Source: Cardinium hertigii_C (lineage in GTDB: Bacteria; Bacteroidota; Bacteroidia; Cytophagales; Amoebophilaceae). From it: a stretch of DNA of 64,000 bases. The notes under the pieces were generated by a model. The model searched no databases and was not told where the DNA came from. It was given only the letters and a program-made list of their open reading frames with translations. Location of the stretch: positions 11,684 through 75,683 of the forward strand of contig NZ_JBOZWW010000048.1 in the NCBI RefSeq assembly GCF_050864855.1, in the 5' to 3' direction. Position numbers and translations under genes: made by a program. Below, piece by piece: positions 9,621-19,361 of the stretch; the first letter of the stretch is position 1, and each line of letters opens with the position of its first letter.

Positions 9621-9880
9621 CTAATATTTTACCTGATATAGTCCGCATCCCTTTAGTCAATAGTTTTTTAGTGCAATAGGTATCAAATTGCAAAATCTCC
9701 ATTTATACTCGGTGGTATCGCTATAAAATATCCTTTTCCTATATTTATGTTATGCTGTTTACTATACCAAAAATGTTTAACTATATCACAATACCCTTTT
9801 CCCTATAAAAAAATAAGCTATTAAAGACACTTTTATAGCTCGATAAACAGCCCTTAGCAGGGCTACAATCTCATACCAAC

Positions 9881-12800
9881 ATGTCCAATTTTTGCCATTT
9901 ACATTGTCATACAGAATATTCTTTATTGGATGGAGCCGCTAAGGTCACACGTTTAATAGCTACCAATAAACAATTGGGCATGGATGCATTGGCCATTACC
10001 GACCATGGGAATATGTTTGGGGTCCCCCATTTTGTAGCCGCAGCTGGTAAGGAAGGAATAAAGCCCATTATAGGATGTGAGTTTTATATGGCACCTGATC
10101 GGCACGACCATAAAGACAAAACCCGTTACCACCAGATATTATTGGCTAAAAATAGCATAGGTTATCAAAATATTACCAAACTATGCTCCCTAGGTTTTTT
10201 AGAAGGCTATTACTATAAACCACGTATTGATAAAGCTTTACTCAAACAATATAAAGAGGGTTTAATCGCCACTACCTGTTGTTTAAGTGCAGAGATTCCT
10301 AAAACCATTATACGCCATGGTGAAGCAGCAGCAGAAAAGCTTTTTTTAGAATGGCTTGCGCTATTTGGTGAAGATTACTACATAGAGCTACAAAGACATG
10401 GCATCAAGGAACAAGAAATTTGTAATGCCCTATTGCTCCGTTGGGCTAAAAAATACAATGTGAAAGTGATTGCCACCAATGATGTGCATTATGTTGCGCA
10501 ACAGGACAGTCTTGCGCAAGATGTGTTGCTCTGCCTACAAACTGGAAAAGATTACAACGATCCCAATCGGATGCGTTTCAACAACGATCAATTTTTTTTA
10601 AAGTCACCAGAAGCCATGGCGTTGCTTTTTGCAGACCTACCAGAGGCCCTTACCAATACCCTAGCCTTAGTAGAAAAAGTAGAAACCGTTTCCTTAACAC
10701 GTGATGTGCTGTTGCCTATTTTTAAACTTCCGAGTGGATTTTCAGATACCAATCTTTATCTAAGCCATTTGGCTTTTTCCGGAGCACGTGCCAAATATGG
10801 GACCATTCCTCTAGAGGTAGAAAACAGACTCAACTATGAATTGGCTATTATTGCTCAGACCGGTTTTGCTGGCTATTTTCTAATTGTACAAGACTTTATT
10901 CAAGCAGCTATAACATTAGGTGTGGTGGTAGGGCCAGGTCGAGGATCAGTAGCAGGCTCCTTAGTCGCTTTTTGCATCGGCATTACCAAAATAGATCCCA
11001 TACGCTATAATCTGCTCTTTGAACGTTTTTTGAATCCAGAGCGGGTTTCTATGCCTGATATAGACGTAGATTTTGATGATGAAGGACGTAAAAAAGTAAT
11101 TGATTATGTGATTCAAAAATATGGTAGAAACCAAGTAGCCTCGATTATTACCTTTGGTAGTATGGCCGCTAAATCTGCCATACGGGATGTAGCCCGTGTG
11201 TTGGGGGTGCCTTTGGCACGGGCCAACTATATGACCAAATTGATACCCGATAAACTAGGGATTACCTTATCAGAAGCTTTTGAAGAAGTAAAAGAACTGG
11301 CAGAGCTGAAGAAAGGGCTTACCACACCAGAAGGTAACGTATTGGATTTAGCAGAAAAATTAGAAGGGTTGGTCCGCCATACAGGTATTCATGCAGCAGG
11401 GATCATCATTGCACCCCATGATATTGTAGCATATATCCCAGTAAAAACAGATAAAAATTCCGATTTATTGGTTACCCAATACGATGGATCGGTACTGGAA
11501 GGAATCGGGATGTTGAAGATGGATTTTTTAGGCTTAAAGACGCTTAGTATTATTAAAGATGCCTTGCAATTGATTGAACAAAATAGAGCCATTTCCATAG
11601 ATATAGATCTTATTCCACTAGACGATCCCATTACTTTTAAACTATACCAATCCGGTAATACAAAAGGGACCTTTCAATTTGAGTCAGAAGGCATGCGTCA
11701 ATGGCTGATTAAATTACAACCCACTACAATGGAAGAGCTGATTGCGATGAATGCACTTTACAGACCAGGTCCTATGCAGTTTATTCCTAATTTTATTGCC
11801 CGCAAACATGGTAAAGAAGCTATTGAATACCCTCATCCACTTTTGGAAGCTATTTTAAAGCCCACTTATGGCATTATGATTTACCAAGAGCAAATCATAC
11901 AAACCGCACAAACTATGGCGGGTTATACCCTAGGTAGTGCAGATTTGTTGCGCAAAGCTATGGGGAAAAAAAATGCAATAGAAATGGCCAAACAGCGTGA
12001 TATTTTCATCACTGGATCCGCTCAAAAACATAAAATCCCTAAAGAAAAAGCATTGCATATTTTTGAGATGATGGAAAAGTTTGCACAATATGGTTTTAAT
12101 CGTTCGCATGCAGCAGCCTACTCCCTAATTGCCTATCAAACGGCTTATCTAAAGGCCCACTACCCTACCGAATATATGGCCGCTGTATTAACCCATAACC
12201 AGGGTGATATTGAAAAAATTGCTTTTTTTATGGAAGAAAGTCGCCAGCAAGGACTGGCTGTATTGGGCCCTGATATAAATACCAGCCAAGTCAATTTTAG
12301 TGCAGGCCTCCATAAAGAAATAAGGTTTGGACTAGGTGCGATCAAAGGAGCAAGTGAGACAGCGGTCACTGCTATTATAGCAGCAAGAAAGGAGAAAGGG
12401 ACATTTAAAGATATTTTTGACTTTGTCGAATCCATTCACCTTAAAAGCCTAAATAAAAAAACGATGGAGTCACTTGCTTTATCGGGTGCTTTTGATGGCT
12501 TGAAGGGTTTACATAGAAAACAATATCTCTATGAAGCATCGGGTAGCAGTTTTATAGAAAAATTGATCCAATACCGCAATCGTATACAAAAAGAACAGAT
12601 AGAAGCAGCGCAGTCTCTTTTTGCAGCTAGTGGCTATAGTCAAATTAAAAGGCCAGAACCCGTTGATTGTACCCCTTATAGTCCGTTGGAACAACTGCGT
12701 ATAGAGAAAGAACTAGTTGGTTTTTATATTTCTGGCCATCCATTGGATGCATTTAAAATAGATATAGAAAGCTTTTGCAATGTAACTACACAAAATATAC

Positions 12801-13318
12801 TAACTGCTAGTCGAAAAACTGTAACCATAGCGGGTATACTCACTGCTTCTACCATTAAGCAAAATGGCAAAGGAAATGCTTTTGCGTTACTCACATTAGA
12901 TGATTACCATGGATCATTACATTTTGCACTTTTTGGAGAAGACTATTTAAAATACAAGCATCTATTAGAAGTTGGACACTTACTTTTCCTGACTGGACAT
13001 GTAGCCATCCGTTATGACAATCAAGAAATGCAAACCTTTAAGCCTCGAACGATTAACCTATTGGAAGAGATGCGGGAAAAAATGGCGAAAGGCATTCATT
13101 TAAAGCTGACGCAAGACCATATCACCGAAGAGCTAGTGAACGAATTGGAAGCTTGCATCAAACGCTATCCAGGTAAATCTTTTATAAAGATATCCATTAT
13201 AGATCATGAATCCCAAATTACGATTCCAACCCTTTCTATTCTATACCGTGTAGCGCTCACCAACGAACTATTTGGATTATTGCAAGCCCTCTCTATAGAT
13301 TTTTACCTGTGTACTTAA
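9881..13318 (+). CDS. dnaE: DNA polymerase III alpha subunit
   Basis: This is the replicative polymerase catalytic subunit, 1145 residues. The N-terminal PHP domain begins HLHCHTEYSLLDGA and continues with ITDHGNMFG. The palm domain carries the catalytic aspartates in MPDIDVDFDDEGR near residue 391, and GPGRGSVAGSLV lies just before. Further family motifs are HTGIHAAGIII, YRPGPMQFIPNFI and YGFNRSHAAAYS. A C-terminal OB-fold region follows (VTIAGILTA). There is no PolC-type exonuclease insertion. The ATG at 9881 gives the standard start. It is flanked by tRNA-His and a peroxidase gene and seems monocistronic. Confidence 0.97.
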   Translation: MSNFCHLHCHTEYSLLDGAAKVTRLIATNKQLGMDALAITDHGNMFGVPHFVAAAGKEGIKPIIGCEFYMAPDRHDHKDKTRYHQILLAKNSIGYQNITKLCSLGFLEGYYYKPRIDKALLKQYKEGLIATTCCLSAEIPKTIIRHGEAAAEKLFLEWLALFGEDYYIELQRHGIKEQEICNALLLRWAKKYNVKVIATNDVHYVAQQDSLAQDVLLCLQTGKDYNDPNRMRFNNDQFFLKSPEAMALLFADLPEALTNTLALVEKVETVSLTRDVLLPIFKLPSGFSDTNLYLSHLAFSGARAKYGTIPLEVENRLNYELAIIAQTGFAGYFLIVQDFIQAAITLGVVVGPGRGSVAGSLVAFCIGITKIDPIRYNLLFERFLNPERVSMPDIDVDFDDEGRKKVIDYVIQKYGRNQVASIITFGSMAAKSAIRDVARVLGVPLARANYMTKLIPDKLGITLSEAFEEVKELAELKKGLTTPEGNVLDLAEKLEGLVRHTGIHAAGIIIAPHDIVAYIPVKTDKNSDLLVTQYDGSVLEGIGMLKMDFLGLKTLSIIKDALQLIEQNRAISIDIDLIPLDDPITFKLYQSGNTKGTFQFESEGMRQWLIKLQPTTMEELIAMNALYRPGPMQFIPNFIARKHGKEAIEYPHPLLEAILKPTYGIMIYQEQIIQTAQTMAGYTLGSADLLRKAMGKKNAIEMAKQRDIFITGSAQKHKIPKEKALHIFEMMEKFAQYGFNRSHAAAYSLIAYQTAYLKAHYPTEYMAAVLTHNQGDIEKIAFFMEESRQQGLAVLGPDINTSQVNFSAGLHKEIRFGLGAIKGASETAVTAIIAARKEKGTFKDIFDFVESIHLKSLNKKTMESLALSGAFDGLKGLHRKQYLYEASGSSFIEKLIQYRNRIQKEQIEAAQSLFAASGYSQIKRPEPVDCTPYSPLEQLRIEKELVGFYISGHPLDAFKIDIESFCNVTTQNILTASRKTVTIAGILTASTIKQNGKGNAFALLTLDDYHGSLHFALFGEDYLKYKHLLEVGHLLFLTGHVAIRYDNQEMQTFKPRTINLLEEMREKMAKGIHLKLTQDHITEELVNELEACIKRYPGKSFIKISIIDHESQITIPTLSILYRVALTNELFGLLQALSIDFYLCT

Positions 13319-13354
13319 TCAGATATAGTTGATGAATTGCTATCTTTTCTTGCT

Positions 13355-13376
13355 ATGTAAGCTTTAAAGCTTACAT
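13355..13376 (+). terminator. Perfect 22-bp palindrome after dnaE
   Basis: ATGTAAGCTTTAAAGCTTACAT is a perfect inverted repeat 37 bp downstream of the dnaE stop. There is no T tract after it, so it may be a weak terminator, an mRNA 3' end or a protein site. Confidence 0.4.
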
Positions 13377-13462
13377 GTAAAACACATACCATTTAGATCC
13401 ATGTTTTGTCATCTAATCTGCGATTCAAATGTATCAACGGACCTTTTGTACTAAAAAAATAG

Positions 13463-13488
13463 AATTTTAATTTTAATTTTAATTTTAA
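13463..13488. repeat. AATTTT hexanucleotide repeat
   Basis: Four tandem copies of a TTTTAA-type hexamer form a short microsatellite about 80 bp upstream of the peroxidase gene. Confidence 0.7.
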
Positions 13489-13570
13489 CTAAAAAAGTTT
13501 AAATTTGTGAGCTGAGCATTTTTTTAGTGAATCAGAAATTAACCTATTGTTTTAAACAGTTGTAAAAAGT

Positions 13571-14065
13571 ATGGATACCAATAGCAGCTCGGATAGAGAT
13601 TTTTCGTTTACCCTATTAGATGGCACGACTTTTCATCTTTGTAATGGACAGGTAGTCTTGGTAGTGAATACGGCTTCGCGCTGTGGATTTGCCCGTCAAT
13701 TTGATGCCTTACAAAGGCTACATGATCGATACCATATCCATGGTTTTACAGTGCTTGGGGTATCTTCTCAAAGTTTTGGCAAGCAAGAATTTGAACAGTC
13801 TTGCGATATAGCAACGGCTATACAAAACAAATGGAGTAGCCTTACTTTTCCCATTACGGAGTTAACAGCTGTTCGTGGAAAATCCATTCATCCATTTTAT
13901 GCATGGGCTGCCACGCAAGTTTCTTGGTGTGGACGCCCAAAATGGAACTTTCATAAATATTTGATAGGGAAAGATGGCCAATGCATTACATGGTTTGCTT
14001 CTTCAACAGATCCTTTGGCCCCAAAAGTGGTAGAAGCAATAGAGGCTGCATTAGGTAACCAGTAA
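13571..14065 (+). CDS. Glutathione peroxidase family protein (thiol type)
   Basis: The 164-residue protein has the GPx fold. The peroxidatic Cys38 is in NTASRCGF, the position occupied by selenocysteine in some animal enzymes. A Gln-bearing loop (SSQSFGKQE, residues 65-72) and the Trp/Asn motif WNFHKYLI complete the catalytic tetrad region. Enzymes with Cys here usually use thioredoxin rather than glutathione to reduce peroxides; this is inferred from the family. No signal peptide is seen, so it is probably cytoplasmic. In a symbiont it may help to resist host oxidants. Confidence 0.9.
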   Translation: MDTNSSSDRDFSFTLLDGTTFHLCNGQVVLVVNTASRCGFARQFDALQRLHDRYHIHGFTVLGVSSQSFGKQEFEQSCDIATAIQNKWSSLTFPITELTAVRGKSIHPFYAWAATQVSWCGRPKWNFHKYLIGKDGQCITWFASSTDPLAPKVVEAIEAALGNQ

Positions 14066-14152
14066 CCTTTTTCAGACTATTTATTTGAGCATTAACTTTC
14101 TAAATATTACATATATCTCTTAATGGACTTTGTTGCGCCATACTTTTAAGAA

Positions 14153-14174
14153 GTAATACAAGCTCTTGTATTAC
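14153..14174 (+). terminator. Possible terminator hairpin after peroxidase gene
   Basis: GTAATACAA and TTGTATTAC form a perfect 9-bp stem with a 4-base loop, 88 bp after the stop codon. It is followed by an AT-rich stretch but no clean T run. Confidence 0.35.
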
Positions 14175-14289
14175 ATATTTAATAGATCCAAAATAAAAAG
14201 CTTGGACTTTTCAATAAAAAAATATACTGTTCTTTTATAGTCTAGTTATCATTTAAACAATCATTAAAACATTATTAAAAGTAAAAAAG

Positions 14290-16053
14290 ATGAGACACTT
14301 GCACATACAGACCAATAAGACCTGCTTAGAAAAGACTAAAATTAGTTATATTTCTAATATTTTTACCTATTCTTTAACTAAAAAGCTTTTTTCTGCTTCT
14401 TTTTTAATAGGACTGTCTAGTACTTTTCTGCTATCAAGCACAGGATTTACATGTAGTAGAAAAATTTATCCTACTAATCTAGGAAAAAACTTGTACAAAT
14501 CCAATAGAAACGACCTTTTTTTAGAGCCATTACTCTTAAAAAGGGAAGTAAACTCCCGATTCATACCATTATTTCTTTCACAAAAGAATAAACGATTATC
14601 TGTAGTAGATACTAAGCAGCAACCTAATGGTACCCATCCTACTAATATAGGAGTAGCACAGCCAACCCTTTCGGAAAATAGGCTGCAAAACAAAACATTA
14701 CCCTCCAAGGAGATTGCAACTACTGGATTATCTCCAGAAAAGAAAAATAACCCACTGGTCCTCTTGAACTTAGAAGGCAACTCACTATTACCTGAGACTA
14801 TTGATGCTAATAATAATATCGAACCAAAGAAGCCAAACTTATTAGGAGAATCAAAATCCGAAAAGACTTGCCCTAGTATTGCTATTGAATCCTTGAATGC
14901 TTCTAATCTAAATACTGATAACAATACTAAAGATCCTATAGCACTTTTAAAAAAAGAAAGTCCATTATCTAACACGAGTGTAGTTTCCAATGATTGCTTT
15001 GAGATTATTGAGCCTACTAACCATATCGAATCAAAAGAACAAAACTTATTAGCAGAATCAGGACTCAAAGAGAGTTGCCCTAGTATTTCTAGTGAGGCCT
15101 TTCACACTTGTCCTGTAATGAGTAATTTGCATCTAGAGCATTATCAACTTATAAAATATACAGAAAATATTATAAAAAAGCAAAAAAAAGTAAAAAAACT
15201 AATAGAAAGCATCGAAATACTTCCATTAATCGATATACTACGGGACAATATAATAGAAAATGTGACAGATAAAGTAGAAACGCAATCTATTACAGTACTG
15301 AAAAAGATAGAAGTATTGAAGAAAAAATTAGCAGTAATAAAAAATTACTATGAAAATGATACAAGCACTCAGCCATATAAAGAATTCCAAAACCTTATTC
15401 AATCAGTAGTAAATGAATTGGATAGCTTACTACGTGTTGTATTTACAACACACCCATCCATTGATGCTAGAACAAAAATAGTCGACAACGCAATAGAAAA
15501 TTGTAAAGAAATATTTTATGAAAATATTAGTTATTTAAACAAACTATTATTTAATGATTGTAAAAATGAATTATATATCCCAATTTCTCAACTAAATGAG
15601 ATCAGAAATTTTGGAACAAAAACAATAGTAATGTTAATAGCGATGCGAAAAAATATAAAAACAGTAGATAATATGCTGATTTTTATAAAAGATATAATAA
15701 CCCCTAATTTAATATATATCAGCCTCATGCAGGATATAGACATTCTGCAAAAAACAATACAATCACAATCTAGAACAGACAAAATTAAAAGTATGAATCT
15801 AATAGAATATATGATATTCAATTTAAAATTAGAAGAACAAAAGATAAAATCGATTAAAAATAGATGCACTGATTGTATTAGACAATACATAAATAATAGC
15901 ACAACAATAAAACAACTATTACAAGAAGCAATAAATATAGAAGGGCAAGTTAAAAAAGAGATACTCTCATTAACAGAAGGCATCATTCAGAAAGCAGAAC
16001 AAAAGAAAGAGCGATTAAAAGAGCTGTGTCCATTCGGGTATGACGAAGTGTAG
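14290..16053 (+). CDS. Secreted protein of unknown function with internal duplication and coiled coil
   Basis: I do not recognise this 587-residue protein. A hydrophobic stretch at residues 33-53, ending near Cys55, follows a positively charged N-terminus and looks like a signal peptide or anchor. Residues about 155-265 contain two diverged copies of a roughly 55-residue unit; each has an IE...NLL..S..CPSI..E pattern (NLLGESKSEKTCPSI and NLLAESGLKESCPSI). The second half, from about residue 285, is Lys/Glu/Ile-rich and helical with heptad-like spacing, probably a coiled coil. No membrane segments follow the signal. Exported, repeat-bearing and helix-rich proteins of this kind are candidate host-interaction factors, which is inference. 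Confidence 0.75.
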   Translation: MRHLHIQTNKTCLEKTKISYISNIFTYSLTKKLFSASFLIGLSSTFLLSSTGFTCSRKIYPTNLGKNLYKSNRNDLFLEPLLLKREVNSRFIPLFLSQKNKRLSVVDTKQQPNGTHPTNIGVAQPTLSENRLQNKTLPSKEIATTGLSPEKKNNPLVLLNLEGNSLLPETIDANNNIEPKKPNLLGESKSEKTCPSIAIESLNASNLNTDNNTKDPIALLKKESPLSNTSVVSNDCFEIIEPTNHIESKEQNLLAESGLKESCPSISSEAFHTCPVMSNLHLEHYQLIKYTENIIKKQKKVKKLIESIEILPLIDILRDNIIENVTDKVETQSITVLKKIEVLKKKLAVIKNYYENDTSTQPYKEFQNLIQSVVNELDSLLRVVFTTHPSIDARTKIVDNAIENCKEIFYENISYLNKLLFNDCKNELYIPISQLNEIRNFGTKTIVMLIAMRKNIKTVDNMLIFIKDIITPNLIYISLMQDIDILQKTIQSQSRTDKIKSMNLIEYMIFNLKLEEQKIKSIKNRCTDCIRQYINNSTTIKQLLQEAINIEGQVKKEILSLTEGIIQKAEQKKERLKELCPFGYDEV

Positions 16054-16170
16054 CTTTAACAAAGCAAGCTAATAAATTATGTGCTCCGTAATATAATACA
16101 GGAATCTTTCTTTTTAAGTGTATAAATATTTTAGAGGTAGATTGCCTTCATGGCAATACCATTTAGACTT

Positions 16171-16917
16171 TTACCCCCATAAAGCTTCCTGATCTGGTTG
16201 AAGGTCGATATTATGGTAAACCTTTTGTACATCATCGTCATCTTTTAAGCCATCTATAAGCTTGATAAGCTTAAGCAGTGTAGCATCGTTTACTTGCACA
16301 AAAGTATGGGCGATATACTCTAAACCAGCAAAAGTTGGGGCAATAGACTCTGTTTCCAAGTGTTTTTGTATGTTTCCAAAGTTTGCTACTGGACAAATCA
16401 CATGGGCACATGCCCCATCGTTTTCTAATGCTTCTGCGCCTGCATCTATTAAGCCTAAGGTAAAATCATCATAATCTTTAATATCAACAGAAGCAATGGT
16501 AAAAACACCTTTGTAATCAAACAAGAAAGTAATGGCCCCATTTTTTTCTAAACTGCCTCCGTATTTGGCAAAAAGAGCCCGCACATTGGCTACGGTTCTA
16601 ATCAATTTATCGGTCATACAGACCACCATAATCGCCACTCCATGTGGCCCATATCCTTCATAGGTCACTTCATGATACGCAGCTACATCATGGCTACTTG
16701 CTTTACTAATCGCACGTAATATAGCATCTTTTGGCATATTAGCCCCTTTGGCATTTTGAATGGCCAAACGCAATCGTGGGTTAAATTCTGGTTCAGCGCT
16801 ACCCGTTCTGGCCGCTACGGTTAGCTCTTTAACCAGCTTGGTAAATATTTTACTTTTTTTTGCATCATTGATAGTCTTTTTACGCTTTATATTAGACCAC
16901 TTACTATGTCCTGCCAT
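16171..16917 (-). CDS. YebC/PmpR family protein
   Basis: The 248-residue protein begins MAGHSKWSNIKRKK, the highly conserved start of YebC/TACO1 proteins. It also contains RTGSAEPEFNPRLRLAI, YEGYGPHGVAIMV and FEKNG-like GGSLEKNGAITFLF. Members act as transcriptional regulators or, as more recent work suggests, as translation factors that relieve stalling at proline runs. Length is normal. A TATATTTG box lies about 92 bp upstream. Confidence 0.95.
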   Translation of the reverse strand: MAGHSKWSNIKRKKTINDAKKSKIFTKLVKELTVAARTGSAEPEFNPRLRLAIQNAKGANMPKDAILRAISKASSHDVAAYHEVTYEGYGPHGVAIMVVCMTDKLIRTVANVRALFAKYGGSLEKNGAITFLFDYKGVFTIASVDIKDYDDFTLGLIDAGAEALENDGACAHVICPVANFGNIQKHLETESIAPTFAGLEYIAHTFVQVNDATLLKLIKLIDGLKDDDDVQKVYHNIDLQPDQEALWG

Positions 16918-17008
16918 TTTAGTACTTGATTATAAATAAAATATGTAAAAAATATTGACCCTATAGATTGTGGTAGAGAACGGCCGTTATCCAACCAATG
17001 GGCCTATA

Positions 17009-17016
17009 CAAATATA
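17009..17016 (-). promoter_or_regulatory. Candidate -7 promoter box for yebC
   Basis: The minus strand reads TATATTTG, matching TAnnTTTG, 92 bp upstream of the yebC ATG. No TTG is evident at the usual -33 distance. Confidence 0.45.
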
Positions 17017-17063
17017 GTTAGATCCTGTAGTTCTGTCGTATTTGTTAAAAAAAACGCTTAAAT

Positions 17064-17084
17064 TAACGTCAATTCTAGATTAGA
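17064..17084. repeat. Solo IS982-end-like remnant
   Basis: TAACGTCAATTCTAGATTAG differs by one base from the outer end of the IS982-like fragment at 45371 (TAACGTCAATTCTGGATTAG). No transposase sequence follows, so only the terminal repeat seems to survive. Confidence 0.5.
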
Positions 17085-17472
17085 ATTATTGTAAATCAGT
17101 TGTATATATATTAGATAGAGAAGATTTTTCTCTTTTAGTCCATGCAAACACCAAGATAATATCCATTTAAAATAAAGGCGACAGAATCAGCAGAACCTCG
17201 CCAATCATCTATTATTGTTTACATAATTCTTTTTAGCGATATTTATTTGGTCTATTGGCATTAATAAAAAATGTTAGCAGCTGTTGTAATGCATAATTTA
17301 TACAAACTCTATACTAAATGCTATTTTTAGAAACATTATTCTAAAATAATGGATTGAACCCATGCTATGGGTCAAGTGATATAGAAACACATAGAAACAC
17401 TAAGTCCTATATTCTTACACACAACGTTCTTATTGTAAAACATTTTGATTACCTATCAACAAGATAACTACA

Positions 17473-19248
17473 ATGCCTAAAGAAATGAATGCCTTACCGA
17501 GAAATCTCTTTCCTTTTATTCTATATTTTGTAAAACGACAATCGGTCCATTTCAGCTTTATGTTCTTTACCATGATATTTTGGCCACTGAATGAATCATT
17601 ATGCCCTTATTTTATCAAAATATTGATTAATAAGCTTCTGTTACTTAGACCAGGTATAGATGCCCCTTTTAACTTACTAGCTTTTCCCCTAATTGGACTC
17701 TTTTCCTCTTGGTTGCTCATGGAAATTGCCAACAGATTTCATGGTATGGTATCTATGTATGTTTGGCCAAGGTTTCGAAAAGATATTCGAGAAAGCATTC
17801 TTACCTATACACAAGGCCACGCTCATGGCTATTTTTCTGAACATTTTACAGGAGGACTAGCGAATAAAATTGCAGAGTTACCCCGTGCATGTGCCCACAT
17901 TTTAGATATTTTTATATCTAACTTTTTCTCTACTATACTTACTTTTTGCATTTCATTGGGACTGCTTCTACAGGTACATCCTCTTTTTGGACTCATTTTA
18001 TTGGTTTTTGTAGCCATTTTTGTGGCAGTAACCATTTTAAACATGCAAAATATAAATCATACAGCCAAAACGCATGCAGAAGCCATTTCTGAACTAGATG
18101 GCCAAATAGTAGATAGCCTGGGTGCTATGTTGGCCGTACGTTTATTTGCACGCACATCCTACGAACTCAAGTATCTAAATAAATATCAAACAGATGAAAT
18201 AAAAAAATCTGAGCAAGCCTCTTGGGCCATTGAAAAAGCTAATTTTTATAAAGGGTGGCTTACCCTTATTTTTGTGGTAATTACATTTTCTACATTGGTT
18301 TATGGATGGAACAACCACTGGATTACCATAGGGGATTGTTCACTGGTTACCATGACTTTTTTTAATCTAATGGGATTAGTTTGGCATAGTGCTTTTCATA
18401 TCACACAGATTGCCAAAGAAATTGGTATTTCTAATGCTGCACTTTCTATTTTAAGTGCGCCACACGAGATCAAAAATTATCCCAACACACGTCCCCTACT
18501 TATTAGCGAAGGAGCTATTTATTTGGATAGGGTCACTTTTTATTATAAAGAGAAGACGAATATGTTTAACGAAATTTCTGTTCAGATTAAAGGTGGAGAA
18601 AAGGTCGGTTTAGTGGGTCTATCTGGCTCAGGAAAAACTACTTTCGTCCATCTAATATTGCGTTTGTATAACCTAAATAGTGGGAAGATATTAATAGATA
18701 ATCAGGATATTTCAAAAGTATCCCAAGATTCTTTACACGCACAAATCGCCATGATTCCTCAAGATCCGATTCTTTTTCACCGCACGATTTTTGAAAATAT
18801 CCAATATGGTCGTTTAGATGCCGGAGAAGCAGAGGTACTGGAAGCAGCCAAATTAGCACATTGTATTGATTTTATAAAAAATATGAAAAAAGGATTTCAA
18901 ACGATGGTTGGAGAACGTGGTGTAAAGCTCTCTGGAGGACAACGGCAACGTATTGCAATTGCGCGTGCGATTTTAAAAAATGCACCCATACTGATTATGG
19001 ATGAAGCTACTTCTGCACTAGATTCTATTACGGAAAAGTGGATCCAAGAAAATTTGAAAGAAGTAACCCAGCATGCAACTGCCTTGGTTGTTGCACATCG
19101 TTTGTCTACCTTAAATCATATGGATCGGATTTTGGTTTTTGATAAGGGAATCATTGTTGAAGATGGAACTATACCAGCATTACTAGCTAAAAATGGACAT
19201 TTTGCAAAACTTTGGGAACGACAAGCAAATGGATTTATATCGGAATAG
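17473..19248 (+). CDS. ABC exporter, fused permease and ATPase
   Basis: The 591-residue protein is a half-transporter of the ABCB/MsbA type. Several membrane segments occupy residues about 20-320. The nucleotide-binding domain follows, with Walker A GLSGSGKTT near residue 382, signature LSGGQRQRIAIARAIL, Walker B ILIMDEATSALD and the H-loop histidine in VVAHRLSTL. It should form a homodimer in the inner membrane. Cargo (lipid, drug or peptide) cannot be told. It is not in an obvious operon. It differs clearly from the second exporter of this type at 29.2 kb. Confidence 0.9.
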   Translation: MPKEMNALPRNLFPFILYFVKRQSVHFSFMFFTMIFWPLNESLCPYFIKILINKLLLLRPGIDAPFNLLAFPLIGLFSSWLLMEIANRFHGMVSMYVWPRFRKDIRESILTYTQGHAHGYFSEHFTGGLANKIAELPRACAHILDIFISNFFSTILTFCISLGLLLQVHPLFGLILLVFVAIFVAVTILNMQNINHTAKTHAEAISELDGQIVDSLGAMLAVRLFARTSYELKYLNKYQTDEIKKSEQASWAIEKANFYKGWLTLIFVVITFSTLVYGWNNHWITIGDCSLVTMTFFNLMGLVWHSAFHITQIAKEIGISNAALSILSAPHEIKNYPNTRPLLISEGAIYLDRVTFYYKEKTNMFNEISVQIKGGEKVGLVGLSGSGKTTFVHLILRLYNLNSGKILIDNQDISKVSQDSLHAQIAMIPQDPILFHRTIFENIQYGRLDAGEAEVLEAAKLAHCIDFIKNMKKGFQTMVGERGVKLSGGQRQRIAIARAILKNAPILIMDEATSALDSITEKWIQENLKEVTQHATALVVAHRLSTLNHMDRILVFDKGIIVEDGTIPALLAKNGHFAKLWERQANGFISE

Positions 19249-19361
19249 GTATTTTTTTATACCTTCTTAGGTTAGTATAAAAAGATTTTTATAACAAATA
19301 CTTTTTTACCTCAACAAAAAACTTATTGAACAAATGTACAAAAACTACATACAATTCCCAT

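Larger units (their letters stand above)
16918..17472. other. Intergenic region between divergent yebC and ABC exporter
   Basis: No coding region is seen in these 555 bases. The region holds the yebC promoter box (17009-17016) and a short IS982-end-like remnant (17064-17084). The remainder is AT-rich without clear structure. Confidence 0.4.

Noticed and set aside
13571..14065. Selenoprotein glutathione peroxidase
   Set aside because: The active-site codon is a normal TGT cysteine; there is no in-frame TGA.
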